Shown: positions 23,901 through 35,492 of the stretch, in pieces
How the letters are laid out: each line of letters opens with the position of its first letter
Numbering within the stretch: the stretch's first letter is position 1
Source of the DNA: Diploscapter coronatus
Lineage: Eukaryota; Nematoda; Chromadorea; Rhabditida; Rhabditidae
Direction: 5' to 3'
DNA: 64,000 nt
Assembly (NCBI GenBank): GCA_964036155.1
Contig: OZ038422.1
Coordinates: 30,961,201 to 31,025,200, forward strand
Program-made: the position numbers and the translations under genes
The notes under the pieces: model-generated
Seen by the model: only the letters and a program-made list of their open reading frames with translations
The model's database searches: none
What the model was told of the DNA's origin: nothing

Positions 23901-26300
23901 GGTTATGTCAGGCACTTCAACCAAATAATGAAGAGAAAATGAAGAATCAAAATACGGTTAAAATGTTGGCTCCTATTTAAAATCCATGAGTTGAAGGAGA
24001 TTCAAATGCAGATAAATGAAAAATGAAATTTTACAATATAAATGCCATCTCGCTCTTTTTTACTGGGTGAATAGCTTCATAAATCGCCATCAAATAATGA
24101 TTGAAGATTAAATATTAGCAGATCAACTAGTTTCGAAATTCTCAAAAATCACTACATCACATGAAAGTATTAGTTTTTACTCGAAAAAATCAACGAAACG
24201 GCATTCGAGTTTGAAAGTATCGAGTAATAGAGAGTGGAGAATGAAGAATGAAGATAAAGATGAGAGGTATGAGTGAAGGTGGGAAGAGGTAGGAAAAGAA
24301 AGACGATGGAACGTCACTAAACACTCGACTTTATGTTTTTGCAAACAATGAAAACCTCGAACTAGAACTCGAAATGAATGAATGAGTGACTGATTGTGGG
24401 GTAAGAAACGCATCTCTCATCATTGTTTATCAATGCTTTACAATCGAAAAATCTAGTTTCATTTTTTAGTTTTTTTTTTTTTTAAATTTTTCTACAAAAC
24501 TAACCTGCCAGGGTTTCCTGCAAATAAGATGAAATTCAGAAATTCTTAGAGAGAATTATATGAATTTCAACCTGATCTGCCTCTCGGACCAATCTAAAAA
24601 TTCAAAACAATGGAATAGAAATTTAAAAAAAAAAAAAAAAAAGAAAAATAGAATTACTTTTCCGACTCCTCCTTGTGGACCCTGAAATTTTTATTTGAAA
24701 GATTTTTACTATGAAGAGCTAGTCTTCATGAATTTTATTCTTTTAGCTCGTGTAAAATATTTATTCTAAAATGAAATCTTTTGTTCTATTTTCCGTAATA
24801 AACAGCAAAAATAGCTTACCTGTGGCGCTCCATTTATAACACTGCCTGGATCGCCTCTAGGGCCTTGCATCCCAATTTCACCGGGTTGACCTCTAGAATT
24901 ATTACCTAAGAATTTCCGAAAGATAAGATAATGATAACCTGACGCCGAATGGACCCTAAATTTATTATAAGTAGATTTTCAGCGCCCCTAAAAATACCTG
25001 TGGTCCTTTCATGCCATTCTGACCATCTAAAATCGGTAGAAATTAGCTTTGTCGATCTCATTAGATTTCTTCCACTAAATCTAACCTTTTCCAGGCTCAC
25101 CAGCAGCCCTGAAGATTCGCTTTTTGAATTTACCTTTCGAAACGAAATATTTTCAAATACAAACCCTGGCATCCCTCTTGGTCCTAAAATTCAAAACGGA
25201 ATTGTATTCATGAGTACAATAATTTCACCTTTTGGTCCCGGATATCCTGAAGCAAATATTCATAAATGATTTTCAAATCTTGGAATAGAATCTATTTCCG
25301 ACTGTGAAGTGAGTTTGACAAGCCGAGATAATTTCATGCCCAAGATAAATAAATCATTTATGAATATCGAACCTGGTGGTCCTGAAATTAAACGTAATAT
25401 TTTCAAGGTCAAGGACGGAATGAACCAGGTGGCGCAGGTCCGCACTTCTGACAGTGTTTCTCCTCATCTGGCGTCTCGATGACGATGTACTTGCCGTCTC
25501 TTCCATTCGCGCCGTTTCTCCCGATCATTCCTGGTCTACCATCTTCTCCCTAGAATTGCAAGCCTTCAGAAAATGTTGGAAGAGAAATTATCATAAGAAA
25601 CGTGTCCGTTTTTTATTTGATGCGGTAAAATTTGAATCTATGGATCCACCATCGTGACAAATATCTTAGATGAATACCGGAGGTCCCTAAATTTACAGGG
25701 ATTAAATGTGGAATGCTTCGAAAAAAATACTTGGGGCCCTGGCATCCCAGGACCACCCATCTGACACGAGCAGCATTGCCCAGCTTGCAGCTTCGAAGCG
25801 CCCATTCCATAAGCAGACCGCTTGCCTCGGACATTCTCGTGCGCTAACTGATGCCAGATATCGTTCGAGTGCTGCTGAAAAGTTTGACTTCGAATTTGGT
25901 GAATAAATATATCTATACAATAAATGACTGGATTTACAGTACTCTCTTAAAAATCAATTTCATCAGAAAACGTTTAAAAAATCTTTTTTTAATAGTAAGC
26001 CAATTTTGTGCACGTAAAAGGCGAATCTCTATCAGAAGAGATTTACTATTTTCCAAAATTTCTATAGACTGTCATTTTTTCTAAACAAATCTACATTCTT
26101 TGCTAATGGATAGAAGGCTTATTTATCCAATATTTTTAAATCCTATATTTTACATGACAATTATAGACGTTAGCCATCAGGATAGTATTGGTTCTCTGCA
26201 CTTTCTGGAAGAAGAGAGGCAGAGTAACTGTCACGGTCAGAAGAGCGCAGGTCGACAAGATTGTCGCTGCCACAGTCGCTGTTCGAGAATCCAGGTTCAT
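17935..26300 (-). CDS. Cuticle-type collagen with micro-exon triple helix and long Ser/Tyr-rich tail
   Basis: I assembled 23 exons (about 580 aa) whose Gly-X-Y register holds across the helix junctions. From the 5' end: 26154-26300 (N-terminal hydrophobic segment), 25731-25874 (HSNDIW, furin-type RGKR, CCSC, first Gly-X-Y), 25678-25686, 25426-25549 (KHCQKCGPAPP), 25373-25381, 25229-25246. About twelve further exons of 13-73 nt follow at about 25180-21560, among them 24 nt at about 24680, 13 nt at about 24510, 40 nt at about 21800 and 17 nt at about 21720. The tail exons are 19418-19939, 18683-18930, 18367-18435, 18235-18306 and 17935-17973 (TAG). The tail after GSCSHC is about 317 aa, rich in Ser, Tyr, Pro, Gln and His. 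Family role: secreted, cross-linked cuticle protein. A TTTTCAG acceptor lies 1 nt before the ATG, a likely trans-splice site. The tail recalls strut-type collagens, but I cannot assign an orthologue. Confidence 0.85.
19940..21561 (-). other. 1.6-kb intron of the collagen gene
   Basis: Lies between the last Gly-X-Y exon (about 21562-21595) and the tail exon starting at 19939. AT-rich, with no exon or repeat that I can support. Confidence 0.5.
21816..24504 (-). other. 2.7-kb intron of the collagen gene, purine/pyrimidine tracts
   Basis: The helix is interrupted here between the 13-nt exon near 24510 and the 40-nt exon near 21800; the Gly-X-Y register resumes exactly (...GNPG | RDGLPG...). The intron has long purine-rich stretches (22330-22500, 24200-24300) and no supported gene. 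Frames at 23158-23526 are AT-driven. Confidence 0.5.
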
Positions 26301-26572
26301 TCTGAAAACTAGAAGTAGAAGTATGAAAGTTCTTCAATTCAATACAATAATATGAACTATTGAAAGATTTGCAAATTAGGGCACGAATGAAGAAGGAATA
26401 TGCAAATATCCAAAGTGAATATGCGATAAGTGATGACCTAGATTCAGGCCTGGAAATGAGAAGAAGGATAAATTTCGTGCATATTAGATAAGAATATTTG
26501 ATATGATTGAATTAAATCAAATATTTATTATAGCATATTTGTCTTGTTTCAGTATCGGGTTTCAACTAATTT

Positions 26573-26935
26573 AAGAGACATTCCACGAATAAACGGAACA
26601 ACTGTCAAAGGGGGTCCGGACAACTGCAAAAGTATCACGGATTCGAACCAAACTTATATGGTGGATACACCCATGGACCCTAATCACAAAAATGAGGAGA
26701 TCAGAGCCCGCCCCTAAAAGTGGGCAGGGCTAGGTGGGGTCAAAGTTGGGAGTTTTGACAATTTGACACCCGGACCCCGGTACCCGAACCTGGACTTGAA
26801 AACTTCGGGAAAAAGCCCCAAATTCGTGTTCTCCAGGTCGAACATAGGTAGAAACACACTCAGAAAACCCTTCAAAACGAATCTGAAGTCTCTGGTCCGG
26901 GCAATTTCGAGAATTATGGAGAATCTGTTTGAAAA
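26573..26935 (+). repeat. Dispersed repeat, longest of three copies
   Basis: Contains the blocks TACACCCATGGACCCTAATC and CCGGACCCCGGTACCCGAAC. Its first half recurs inverted at 34604-34785 and its second half recurs inverted at 55008-55175. It abuts the inner end of arm B. No coding capacity is visible. Confidence 0.75.
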
Positions 26936-27001
26936 AAAAATTGAAAATTAATTTTTATTATCACCATAATCACGAATATGCTTCAAATTTTTATGTTATC
27001 A

Positions 27002-27126
27002 TTGATTGGAGAGAAAGTCGATATTCATGCAGCAATTAGAATTCGAATTTGGAGCGAAATAGTCGCGTAGAAGAGAAACGAAGCGAATAGCGTAATTTTT
27101 GAATATCGACGTTCTCTCCCAATCAG
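27002..27126. repeat. Foldback/MITE-like sequence near the inner end of arm B
   Basis: Terminal inverted repeats TGATTGGAGAGAAAGTCGAT (left) and ATCGACGTTCTCTCCCAATCA-like (right), about 25 bp each. Equivalent of 15426-15558 in arm A. Confidence 0.65.
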
Positions 27127-27326
27127 TTATGTACAAATGGGTGTAATTGTGATAGGTGAATATCATAAAAGATCTTCAAAATCTCTTCAATTTGAACATT
27201 AAGTAAAATAAAAGAGGATTTATACTAGAATGTGTTTCCTGATTATATGATAATTTCTACTGGATCAGTTTTATTGGAAAAATGTATGAAAAATAGGGAG
27301 GCAGCTTGTTTTTGGATGCTTTCATA

Positions 27327-30300
27327 TCACTGTCCACTATCCGGTGCTTTGGACAATGTGCAAATAAGCAAAGGACATAAGACGCCAGTTTCGCTTTTTT
27401 TAATATCGAATTTGATATGAGCATAACCCTCGGGACAACTTTGATATTGGGACGTGAAACACGACGAAAATCCACCAAATTCGATGCTAGATTTTTGAGC
27501 CATTGAAGAATTCCTGCTAAGGCAAATGAAGGTATTGCTGAAGAGACGAACAGACTGATAATATTGTGGGCAGTCTGTAGTAGTGTGATTTTCTGCTGAA
27601 ATGAGAATATTGTTGTGGCCAAGTTATCGTAATTTGTATATTAATATTTTTCCTCAAGTAACTTCGATATTTTATGAATTCTTATTTTATAATCTATAAT
27701 CGCAACTATTTTTGTATATTCAAAAGATCTCAATAATCCTGGGGAGGAACTGCATCCCAGCAGATATTTTCTCTGGTTTTTATTTTAATATATAAATGAC
27801 TGAATTAGGTATTTTTGTTGTTCCCTGATATTTTTCAGTGCTTAATAAAGCGCTATATATTTTGTCTGTTATCCAGAACTATGCTGAACAGGTTTCTCAA
27901 ATATCGTTGAGTTTTATAAACTAACTAGAGATGTGGAATTTCAACTAATCATGATTACATTCTTCTTAATTCAAACCTGTGTAAACTCCGCCGAAAAGTG
28001 CAATGTCCAAATCCTTCGGCGGAGGCAAATCTCGATCTCTTTTACACCAGTACACTCCATAGTTACGATGAATTCTGAAGGAAACGTCTTTATCTGCATT
28101 GAGAATTCCGATCGCGGTAACATTGTCATCCTAAATTTATGAAGGTTATAAATGAATTCAATCTGCCAAAATAATGTACCCAAACTAGCTCATAGTCTAA
28201 TCCAGACAAGGATTTCTCTTTGGCATACACAGTGGTGTTCTTCGCATATAGCAGAACCGATTCGAATCCAATCGGACAAGAAGGTTGGCCAGTAATAGGG
28301 TTATCAACGAATAAATCGTCCCTGAAGCCTGGGTCGTTCTTCAGCCGAGTTTGCAGTGTTTGCTCTACCATCCTCATATTGCCATTGCCGAACGAACTAT
28401 TCTGCTGGTCAACGAATTCAAACGTTGAGTTTATATAGGTTCCGCCAAAATACGAGACATCAGTATTATTGGAAGAAATGGAGGGAAAATAAGGAGGCAG
28501 ATTAATTTTAGGTGCTTTCATATCACTGTCCGGAACTTTAGACAATGTGCAAATAAACGCAGGACATAAGATGTCACTTTCATTGTCTCTTTTGGAATTC
28601 AACTTGGTTTGAGAATAACCCTCGGGACAACTTTGATATTGGGACGTGAAGCACGATGAAAATCCGCCAAATTCGATGCTCGATTTTTGAGCAATTGGAG
28701 AATTCTTGCTAAGGCAAATGGAGGCGTTGTTGAAGAGACGAACAGACTGATAATGTTGTGGGCAGGCAGTGGTAGTGTGATTTTCTGCTGAAATGAGAAT
28801 ATTGTTGCGATCAAGTTATTACAGCCTTTATATTGACATTTTTCTCAAGTAACTTCGATATTTTATGAAGTCTTATTTTATAATCTATAATTGCAGCTAT
28901 TTTTGTATATTCAGAAGATTTCAATAACCCTGAGGAGAAGATGTACTCTAGCAGATACCTTCTCTAGTTTTTTAAATCGTAATATAGTCGATTCTGAGTA
29001 AGTGGATACTGCATATATTTAGCAACTTGGGTTGCTCAGGTTCCACCCACTTTTCCTGCCCTGCCAAATTGCGTCATTCCTTCTATTTTCAAATTATATT
29101 TTCGCAAAAAATCTCTATAATTATATCCTAACTATCTCTCTAATTAACCAACTAACTCTCTTTAATGTTTGCTGTTCATTTTTCTTGTTTTTTTAGCGAG
29201 TTGTTCTCTCAAATCAGGATCACTTTTTATCGAGTCAATTGTCGATTCCTTCAAGATGCAGATGTTGTCGTCATCAGATCATTCGAATTGCAAGTTGATG
29301 GACAGATAGTCGCTGATCAGACGTTTTCATGAAGATTGTCAAATTTGCACGAAATTTACGATCGAAAAATGAACAGCAAACACTAAAGAGCTAAATGGCC
29401 AATTGTCTGGTTAATTAGGTGCAATATTCAATTAGTTGAAGAAAATAAACTAGCTACGTTTCGTTTTCAAACTTGAAAAATTAAAAACACGTTATTTCTG
29501 ACGATAAAATGGCTCAAAACAAAAAATCGATGAAGTACCGCTCTACAGAGTTAATTAGTCAATTAGAGAGATAATTAGGATATAATTATAAAGATTTTTC
29601 ACGAAAATGTCGAGAAAAATAGGAAAAAAAATCCGTTTGAAAATGGGGGGACGATGCGATTCGCAGGGCAGAAAAAAGTGGGCAGAGCTTGAGCAACCCA
29701 AGTTGCAAAATGTATGCAGTATCCATTTACTCATAATCGACTATATATAAATGGCTGAATTAGGCATTTTGTTGCCCCCTCATATTTTTCAGTGTTTAAT
29801 AAGGCGCTATATATTTCGCTTGTTATCCAGAACTATGCTGGACAGGCTTTGCAAATATCGTTGAATTTTATAAACTAAAGATTTGTGGAATTTCAACTAA
29901 TCATGATTACACTTTTCTTAATACAAACCTGTGTAAACTCCGCCAAAAAGTGCAATGTCCGAATCCTTCGGCGGAGGCAAACTCCGATCTCTTTTACACC
30001 AGTACACTCCATAGTTTAAATGAAATCGGAAGGAAACGTTTTTATCCTCATTGAGAATTCCGATCGCGGTAACATTGTCATCCTAAATTTATGAAGGTTA
30101 TAAATGAATTCAATCTGCCAAAATAACGTACCCAAGCTAGCTCATGGTCGAATTCATCAGACAAGGATTTCTCTTTGAAATAATTAGTGAAGCTTCTCCC
30201 AAGCAGCAGAATCGATTCGAATCCAATCGGACAAGAAGGTTGACCAGTAATCGGGTTATCAACGAATAACTTGTTCCTGGAGCCTGGATCATTCTTCAAC

Positions 30301-31627
30301 TGAGTTTGTAGCTCTTGTTCAGCCATCCTCATATTGCCATTGCCGAACGAACTGTTCTTTTGGTTAACAAATTCAAACGTTGAATTTATATAGGTTCCGC
30401 CAAAATACGGTACATCAGTCTTATTGGAAAAAATGGAGAGAAGATAAGGAGGTAGATTAATTTTAGGTGCTTTCATATCACTGTCCGGCACTTTAGACAA
30501 TGTACAAATAAACAAAGGGCATAAGACGTCAGTTTTGATTTTTACATAACTAAACTTGATCTGAGCATAACCCTCGGGACAATTTTGATATTGAGGCGTG
30601 AGACACGACAAAAAGCCACCAAATTTGATACTAGATCTTTGAGTAATTGGAGAATTCTTGCTAAGGCAAATGGAGTCTTCGTTGACGAGAGGAACAGAAT
30701 GATAATACGGTGGGCAGTTTGTAGTAGTGTGATTTTTTGCTGAAATGAGAATATTGTTGCGACCAAGTTATCGCAACTTGTATATTAATATTTTCCCTTA
30801 ATTAACTTCGATATTTTATGAATTCTTGTTTTATAATTTATAATCGCAGCTATTTTTTTGTATATTCAAAAGATCGCAAGAAGACGCACCCCAGAAGATA
30901 CTTTCTCAGATTTGTATCTTAATATATAAATGGCTGGATTAAGTATTTTGTTGTTCCCTCATATTTTTCAGTGTTTAATAAAGCGCTATATATTTCGCTT
31001 GTTATCCAGAACTGTGCTGGACAGACTTTGCAAATATCGTTGAATTTTATAAACTAAAGATTTGTGGAATTTCAACTAAACATGATTACATATTCTTCTT
31101 AATACAAACCTGTGTAAACTCCGCCGAAAAGTGCAATGTCCAAATCCTTCGGCGGAGGCAAATCTCGATCTCTTTTACACCAGTACACTCCATAGTTACG
31201 ATGAATTCTGAAGGAAACGTCTTTATCTGCATTGAGAATTCCGATCGCGGTAACATTGTCATCCTAAATTTATGAAGGTTCAAAATGGACTCAATCTGCC
31301 AAAATAACGTACCCAAACTCTCTCGCGGTCGAATTCAGACAAGGATTTCTCTTTGAAATAAAGAGTACTGTTGCTCTCATACAGCAGAATCGATTCGAAT
31401 CCAAACGGACAAGAAGGTTGACCAGTAATCGGGTTATCAGCGAAGAAATTGCCCCTGTAGTCTGGATCATTGTTCATCTTAGTTTTCGTGTTTTGCTCAA
31501 CTATCCTCATTTCTCTATTGCTGAACCAACTGTCCTGCTGGTCAATGTATTTAAATATTGTAGTCCCATAGGCTCCGCCAAAATACGGAACAGGCACAAT
31601 TTTGCAACTGCCGTCGTCATCGTTCGC
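27327..31627 (-). repeat. Tandem triplication of the P2-type coding module
   Basis: Equivalent 154-nt exons begin at 31263, 30082 and 28130. Introns, exon lengths and phases repeat with them. Spacing is 1.18 kb between units 1 and 2. It is 1.95 kb between units 2 and 3; the difference is explained by the insertion at 28985-29743. Confidence 0.85.
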
Positions 31628-33829
31628 CTATAATTTATCAGAGATCTCCATAAATTACCGAGTGCATGGAGTTTCAATTAAAAACTCGGATTTGGGTTTT
31701 AATTTTCCCACGACCCAGAATTGATATTTCCCATATCCCGATTCGAATCGGAATTCCAGAAATCATTGGTGGATGCTTTGATTTACTAAATTCTAAAGCA
31801 ACTGTCATTTCACTTTGCTTGGACGACGTCAATTTTCGGTTCATTGTAATTACCATTCTCTTTTCAGAGAAATAGTATTGGAAAAGGGATGACAACTACA
31901 AGAGGCCAATTTTCGAATTCTTCGGGTCAGAGCTGTGCGAAGCTATGAGTTGGAATTCAAAATGCCCCAAACACCGGTTTCCTTTCTGGAAGAAGCCATT
32001 TCGGAATGAATTTTTTAAACCTTCAACATCTCACAACTTTGTTTCGAATAACATTAAAAGAATCTCTATAACTGATAGTAAAATTCAAGTTACCTGGAAG
32101 TTGAAGTTGACTGCCTTGGGATTTGTGCAGCCTCGAATGACGTTCGCTTGATAGTAGGCAATAATTGCAGAATCAAGCTTTTCCTTCACCGCTTCGAGAA
32201 CTGTCAAATTATACTGCGGGAAAGTTCTCGTATTCAACACTTCCGACAATTTCTTCACATGAAAGCGTATGTCAGCAATGTCTTCCACAACGAGATTCGT
32301 CTAAAAAATATTTTTGATAAATTCTAGAAGTTTTAGTTAGTTTGAAACATTGCAACAATGACTGGGTTCAATTCAAGGCTTTAGAAGTTAGATTAGCTAT
32401 TTAAATCCACTTCGAAGTTTATTGTGAATACGAATTTCGAAGTCAAATTTTAAATTTGTGTACTTCAGTTTCGGAATTCCATTTTTTAATTCTTAATCGG
32501 AACAATTAAAATTCCAGTAATCGAACTCGGAAGAGAAATAGAATTCAGTGCAAGGATCATTTCAAAATTAAAATAATTTAACTCACGTAAATTCCGACAC
32601 CATCACTATCCGTATTTCGCGTGAACGTGAAATTTCCTTTACGAAATTCGTCGGTGTGCCTAATTTGACTTGACCTTTCTGTTTCTTTGATAGTATTCTT
32701 TGAATTAGTTTTGCTGACTCCAAAAGATACGCGGGGCACGCTAATCCCGATGCCGACACTGGTGGAAGCGCCTTCATTCGAAAACGAGCTTCCATCGTCT
32801 GGCTCGACGTAATCCAAATATTCCAGACTAGCGCCCATAATCGATTTGGTCACGAAATGCGTTCCGTACTGCTTCACGATCATTTGTGCAAGATACTCGG
32901 CCTTTTGAGGCATTCCACTGTTCAACGCATCTGCGATTCCTTGTATTTCGTGTTGGAACGAATCGATGACTTTCATCTGTCCATCGTTCGCGACCATTTC
33001 GTAGGCCTCGTAGACGAGGCTGAGTGTGTTCAGACCAGTGTCGAGTCGAGTCATCGTCTTTTTGATGTTGATGTATTCAGCACTGAATGAGCCGTCGATG
33101 GACACAGGGCCAAGAATGGGTATTTCGGCGCCGACAACGATCGAGCTCTGCCGAGCCTGCAGAACAGAACGGAAGTTGTCGTGATGATTCTCGACTTCCT
33201 TAATTCGCCTCGATTCGATCTTCGTGGCCCTCACCCCATTAGGAATGAGATATTCTCCATCTTCGGTGGTCTTGCACCGTGAGAAATTCAGCTCTAGCAC
33301 AGGATATGTCGGGATATTCTGAAAGTCTTAATTTTAAAAGCTCTACTTTTTTCAATCTACCTGCAATCCATCCCAACCAAACCCAATATGACTGGAGAGA
33401 AACTTGAGCGGAATGTGTTCAGCCCATTTTGAGTCGGTGCGATGAGCGAGTTGAGAACAATGAGCGATGGCGTGCAGGGCTTGTCGAGTTTCTGAGTGTC
33501 AATACGTCAATTTTCACCTATATTTTTGTCATAAATATTCGAAAACTAATTCCGATCAGTCCTGTTTACAACCTATGCCCAGATTCTGAACAAAAGATAC
33601 GCGATATTGCAGAAAAGAGCGGAGAGTAGAAGTAGGCGGATTAAGTGTGGATGGAGATCACAAATAGGTTGGCAAAAATCAGTTCTTACTTCGATTTCTC
33701 TTTGGATTCTTCTTAATGCCTTTAATTTATGGAAGAAAAATTACCATTGTTGGGAGGGGTGTCTGACGATCCCAGGTAAACCGATGTGGAGAAGAAGAAA
33801 ACGAGGAAAATATGCGATATCTCCTTCAT
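27327..33829 (-). CDS. MPEG1/perforin-2-like MACPF protein, copy B, with triplicated C-terminal module
   Basis: Eleven exons close in phase to about 1138 aa: 33745-33829, 33361-33491, 32587-33318, 32094-32300, 31313-31627, 31110-31263, 30132-30739, 29929-30082, 28180-28787, 27977-28130 and 27327-27595. Residues 1-385 match copy A (same signal peptide; exon 2 motif GFGWDGLQ; MACPF exon of identical 732-nt length with YGTHFV). A 254-residue unit then occurs three times (YFGG near residues 401, 654 and 908). Units are joined by 608-nt exons in which the end of one unit is fused to the start of the next through a linker (DSDMKAPKINLPPY). The last exon ends at the same KAPDSGQ stop as copy A. The module corresponds to the P2-type membrane-engaging region of MPEG1. 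No C-terminal membrane segment is seen. Confidence 0.82.
28985..29743. mobile_element. Non-autonomous DNA element, about 760 bp, long inverted repeats
   Basis: Left end AGTCGATTCTGAGTAAGTGG, right end (reverse complement) AGTCGATTATGAGTAAATGG. The arms match over roughly 180 bp (28985-29165 with 29560-29743). It is flanked by ATAT/TATA. No ORF. It is inserted in the intron between exons 29929-30082 and 28180-28787 of MPEG1-like gene B and is absent from the equivalent intron of unit 1. Confidence 0.75.
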
Positions 33830-34425
33830 ACGAGTGGAGAATTTTCTGAATTTGAAAAGTAAAATCTATAGTTAGAAAACTTTGGGAAGAAAAGTGTAAT
33901 AAATAAATGGACCAACTGACCCCAACGACCATAACTTGTGGACTGGACCAGTGATTCATCCGGATTTCCAGTCCTATTGCTGAGGGACATTATCGGTCGC
34001 ATCCTTGCTTTTAGATATCCGGCAAGTTAACGGAAAATTAATGACTTCATATGACAGGAAAACTTCAAGTGATTGATTTACGGAAAACTAAACTTTCAGG
34101 AGCACAATAACAATAAAAGAAGTTTATTTTCAACACACTCTTTAATTTGCAATAATTAAAACACCAATTATGAGCATGATCAATGAATATGCTTATCTAG
34201 ATAAATTGATTATTTTGGCATGAAAAATATAAAGTTGTGAAGTCAAGGCTTTGAAAAATCACAATTGTGCGTAATTTTGGATGATTATTGATTTTTAACA
34301 GGATTGAAAGCTATTCAATACACAATTTTTATGTGTAAAAGATATTCTCAAGTTGGGATAAGTCGAAATTTAGCATGTTTTTGCTGAATCAAATATTACA
34401 AGTCATCGATCTGATCAACGACTTT

Positions 34426-35492
34426 CCATACATCTAACTCAGAGTCATATTCTTCTACTAACATACAGTATGTAGAGAGGCCAAGTGGTTGACCTCCTCA
34501 AATCTATATATTAAAATATGGACAATTATGTGGACTACTGAATACTCTTTAAATTTGTCGAAAATCTTTTATAGCAAAAAGGTTCTTTGTACCTTCGGAC
34601 GAGCGTCAAATCGCCAAAACTCCCAACTTTGGCCCCCACCTAGCCCCGCCCACTTTTGGGACGGGGCCTAGTCTCCCCATTTTTGTGATTAGGGCCCATG
34701 GGTGTATCCATCCATATGGGTTTAGTTCGGATTCGGGACACTTGCAATTGTCTGGATCCTTGTTAGTTATTCGTGGAATGGCTCTTAATGAATCACTAAC
34801 ATTGCAATATCAAAATAATCAAATATATGCTCGCAATTAAATCTAGTGAGGCTATTTACAAATTTAAGAATCATTTAAACTCGAATGTGATTTGCAAAAT
34901 GGTTCATGATACGATACACAAATAAATAAATAAGTAAAGTAAGACTATTATAAGTTATAATAAGATTCCAGAGTTAAGGTTTATGGATAAACTTATATTG
35001 CACGATGTACAAAATCACATTTCACATAATTAGTGAAATGAAATAATGCAACTACTTTTCATGAAATTACTTTTCCAGGTTGCTCTATTGGTTAGTTTTT
35101 GCGTATAAATAACGAGCATTAACGCAGACGCTAAGGGCTGAATATCGATTGAGCCATATGTATTGTTTTCCTTGCAGAAGACGAAATAAATAAAATTAAA
35201 AATATTTTATTTCATTTTTGAACTTGAACTATAGATACTGTTCAATGTATATGAATTATCGCTGAGAACTAGTTCGCATACTCTCTAAAGTCAAATTATT
35301 GTCATTATTTAAGAATTAATTTAAAAAAAAAATTCTTATTATGTAGCGTTACGAAACGAATGGATAACAAAGTGAAATGAGATTCATCAGAGGTTCGGGT
35401 TCAAGGAATGTTTCGGTGAAAGCATTTTTGCTGAGTAAAGAAATAGTAAACAAGGAAAATATTGTACAACAAAAGGAAGGAATTGATGGAAA
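34426..35492. other. Intergenic, dispersed repeat plus AT-rich DNA
   Basis: Between arm B and the second collagen gene. It holds the inverted dispersed-repeat copy at 34604-34785. I see nothing else that I can support. Confidence 0.5.
34604..34785 (-). repeat. Dispersed repeat, partial copy (first half)
   Basis: Reverse complement of about 26573-26765. Shared blocks include GATTAGGGCCCATGGGTGTA and CAACTTTGGCCCCCACCTAG. Confidence 0.75.

Larger units (their letters stand above)
26936..34425. repeat. Inverted-duplication arm B (carries MPEG1-like gene B)
   Basis: Reverse-complement partner of 10880-15627, separated from it by an 11.3-kb spacer. It is 2.7 kb longer because of two extra C-terminal modules and a 0.76-kb MITE-like insertion (28985-29743). 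It is bracketed by inverted copies of a dispersed repeat (26573-26935 and 34604-34785). Confidence 0.85.
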
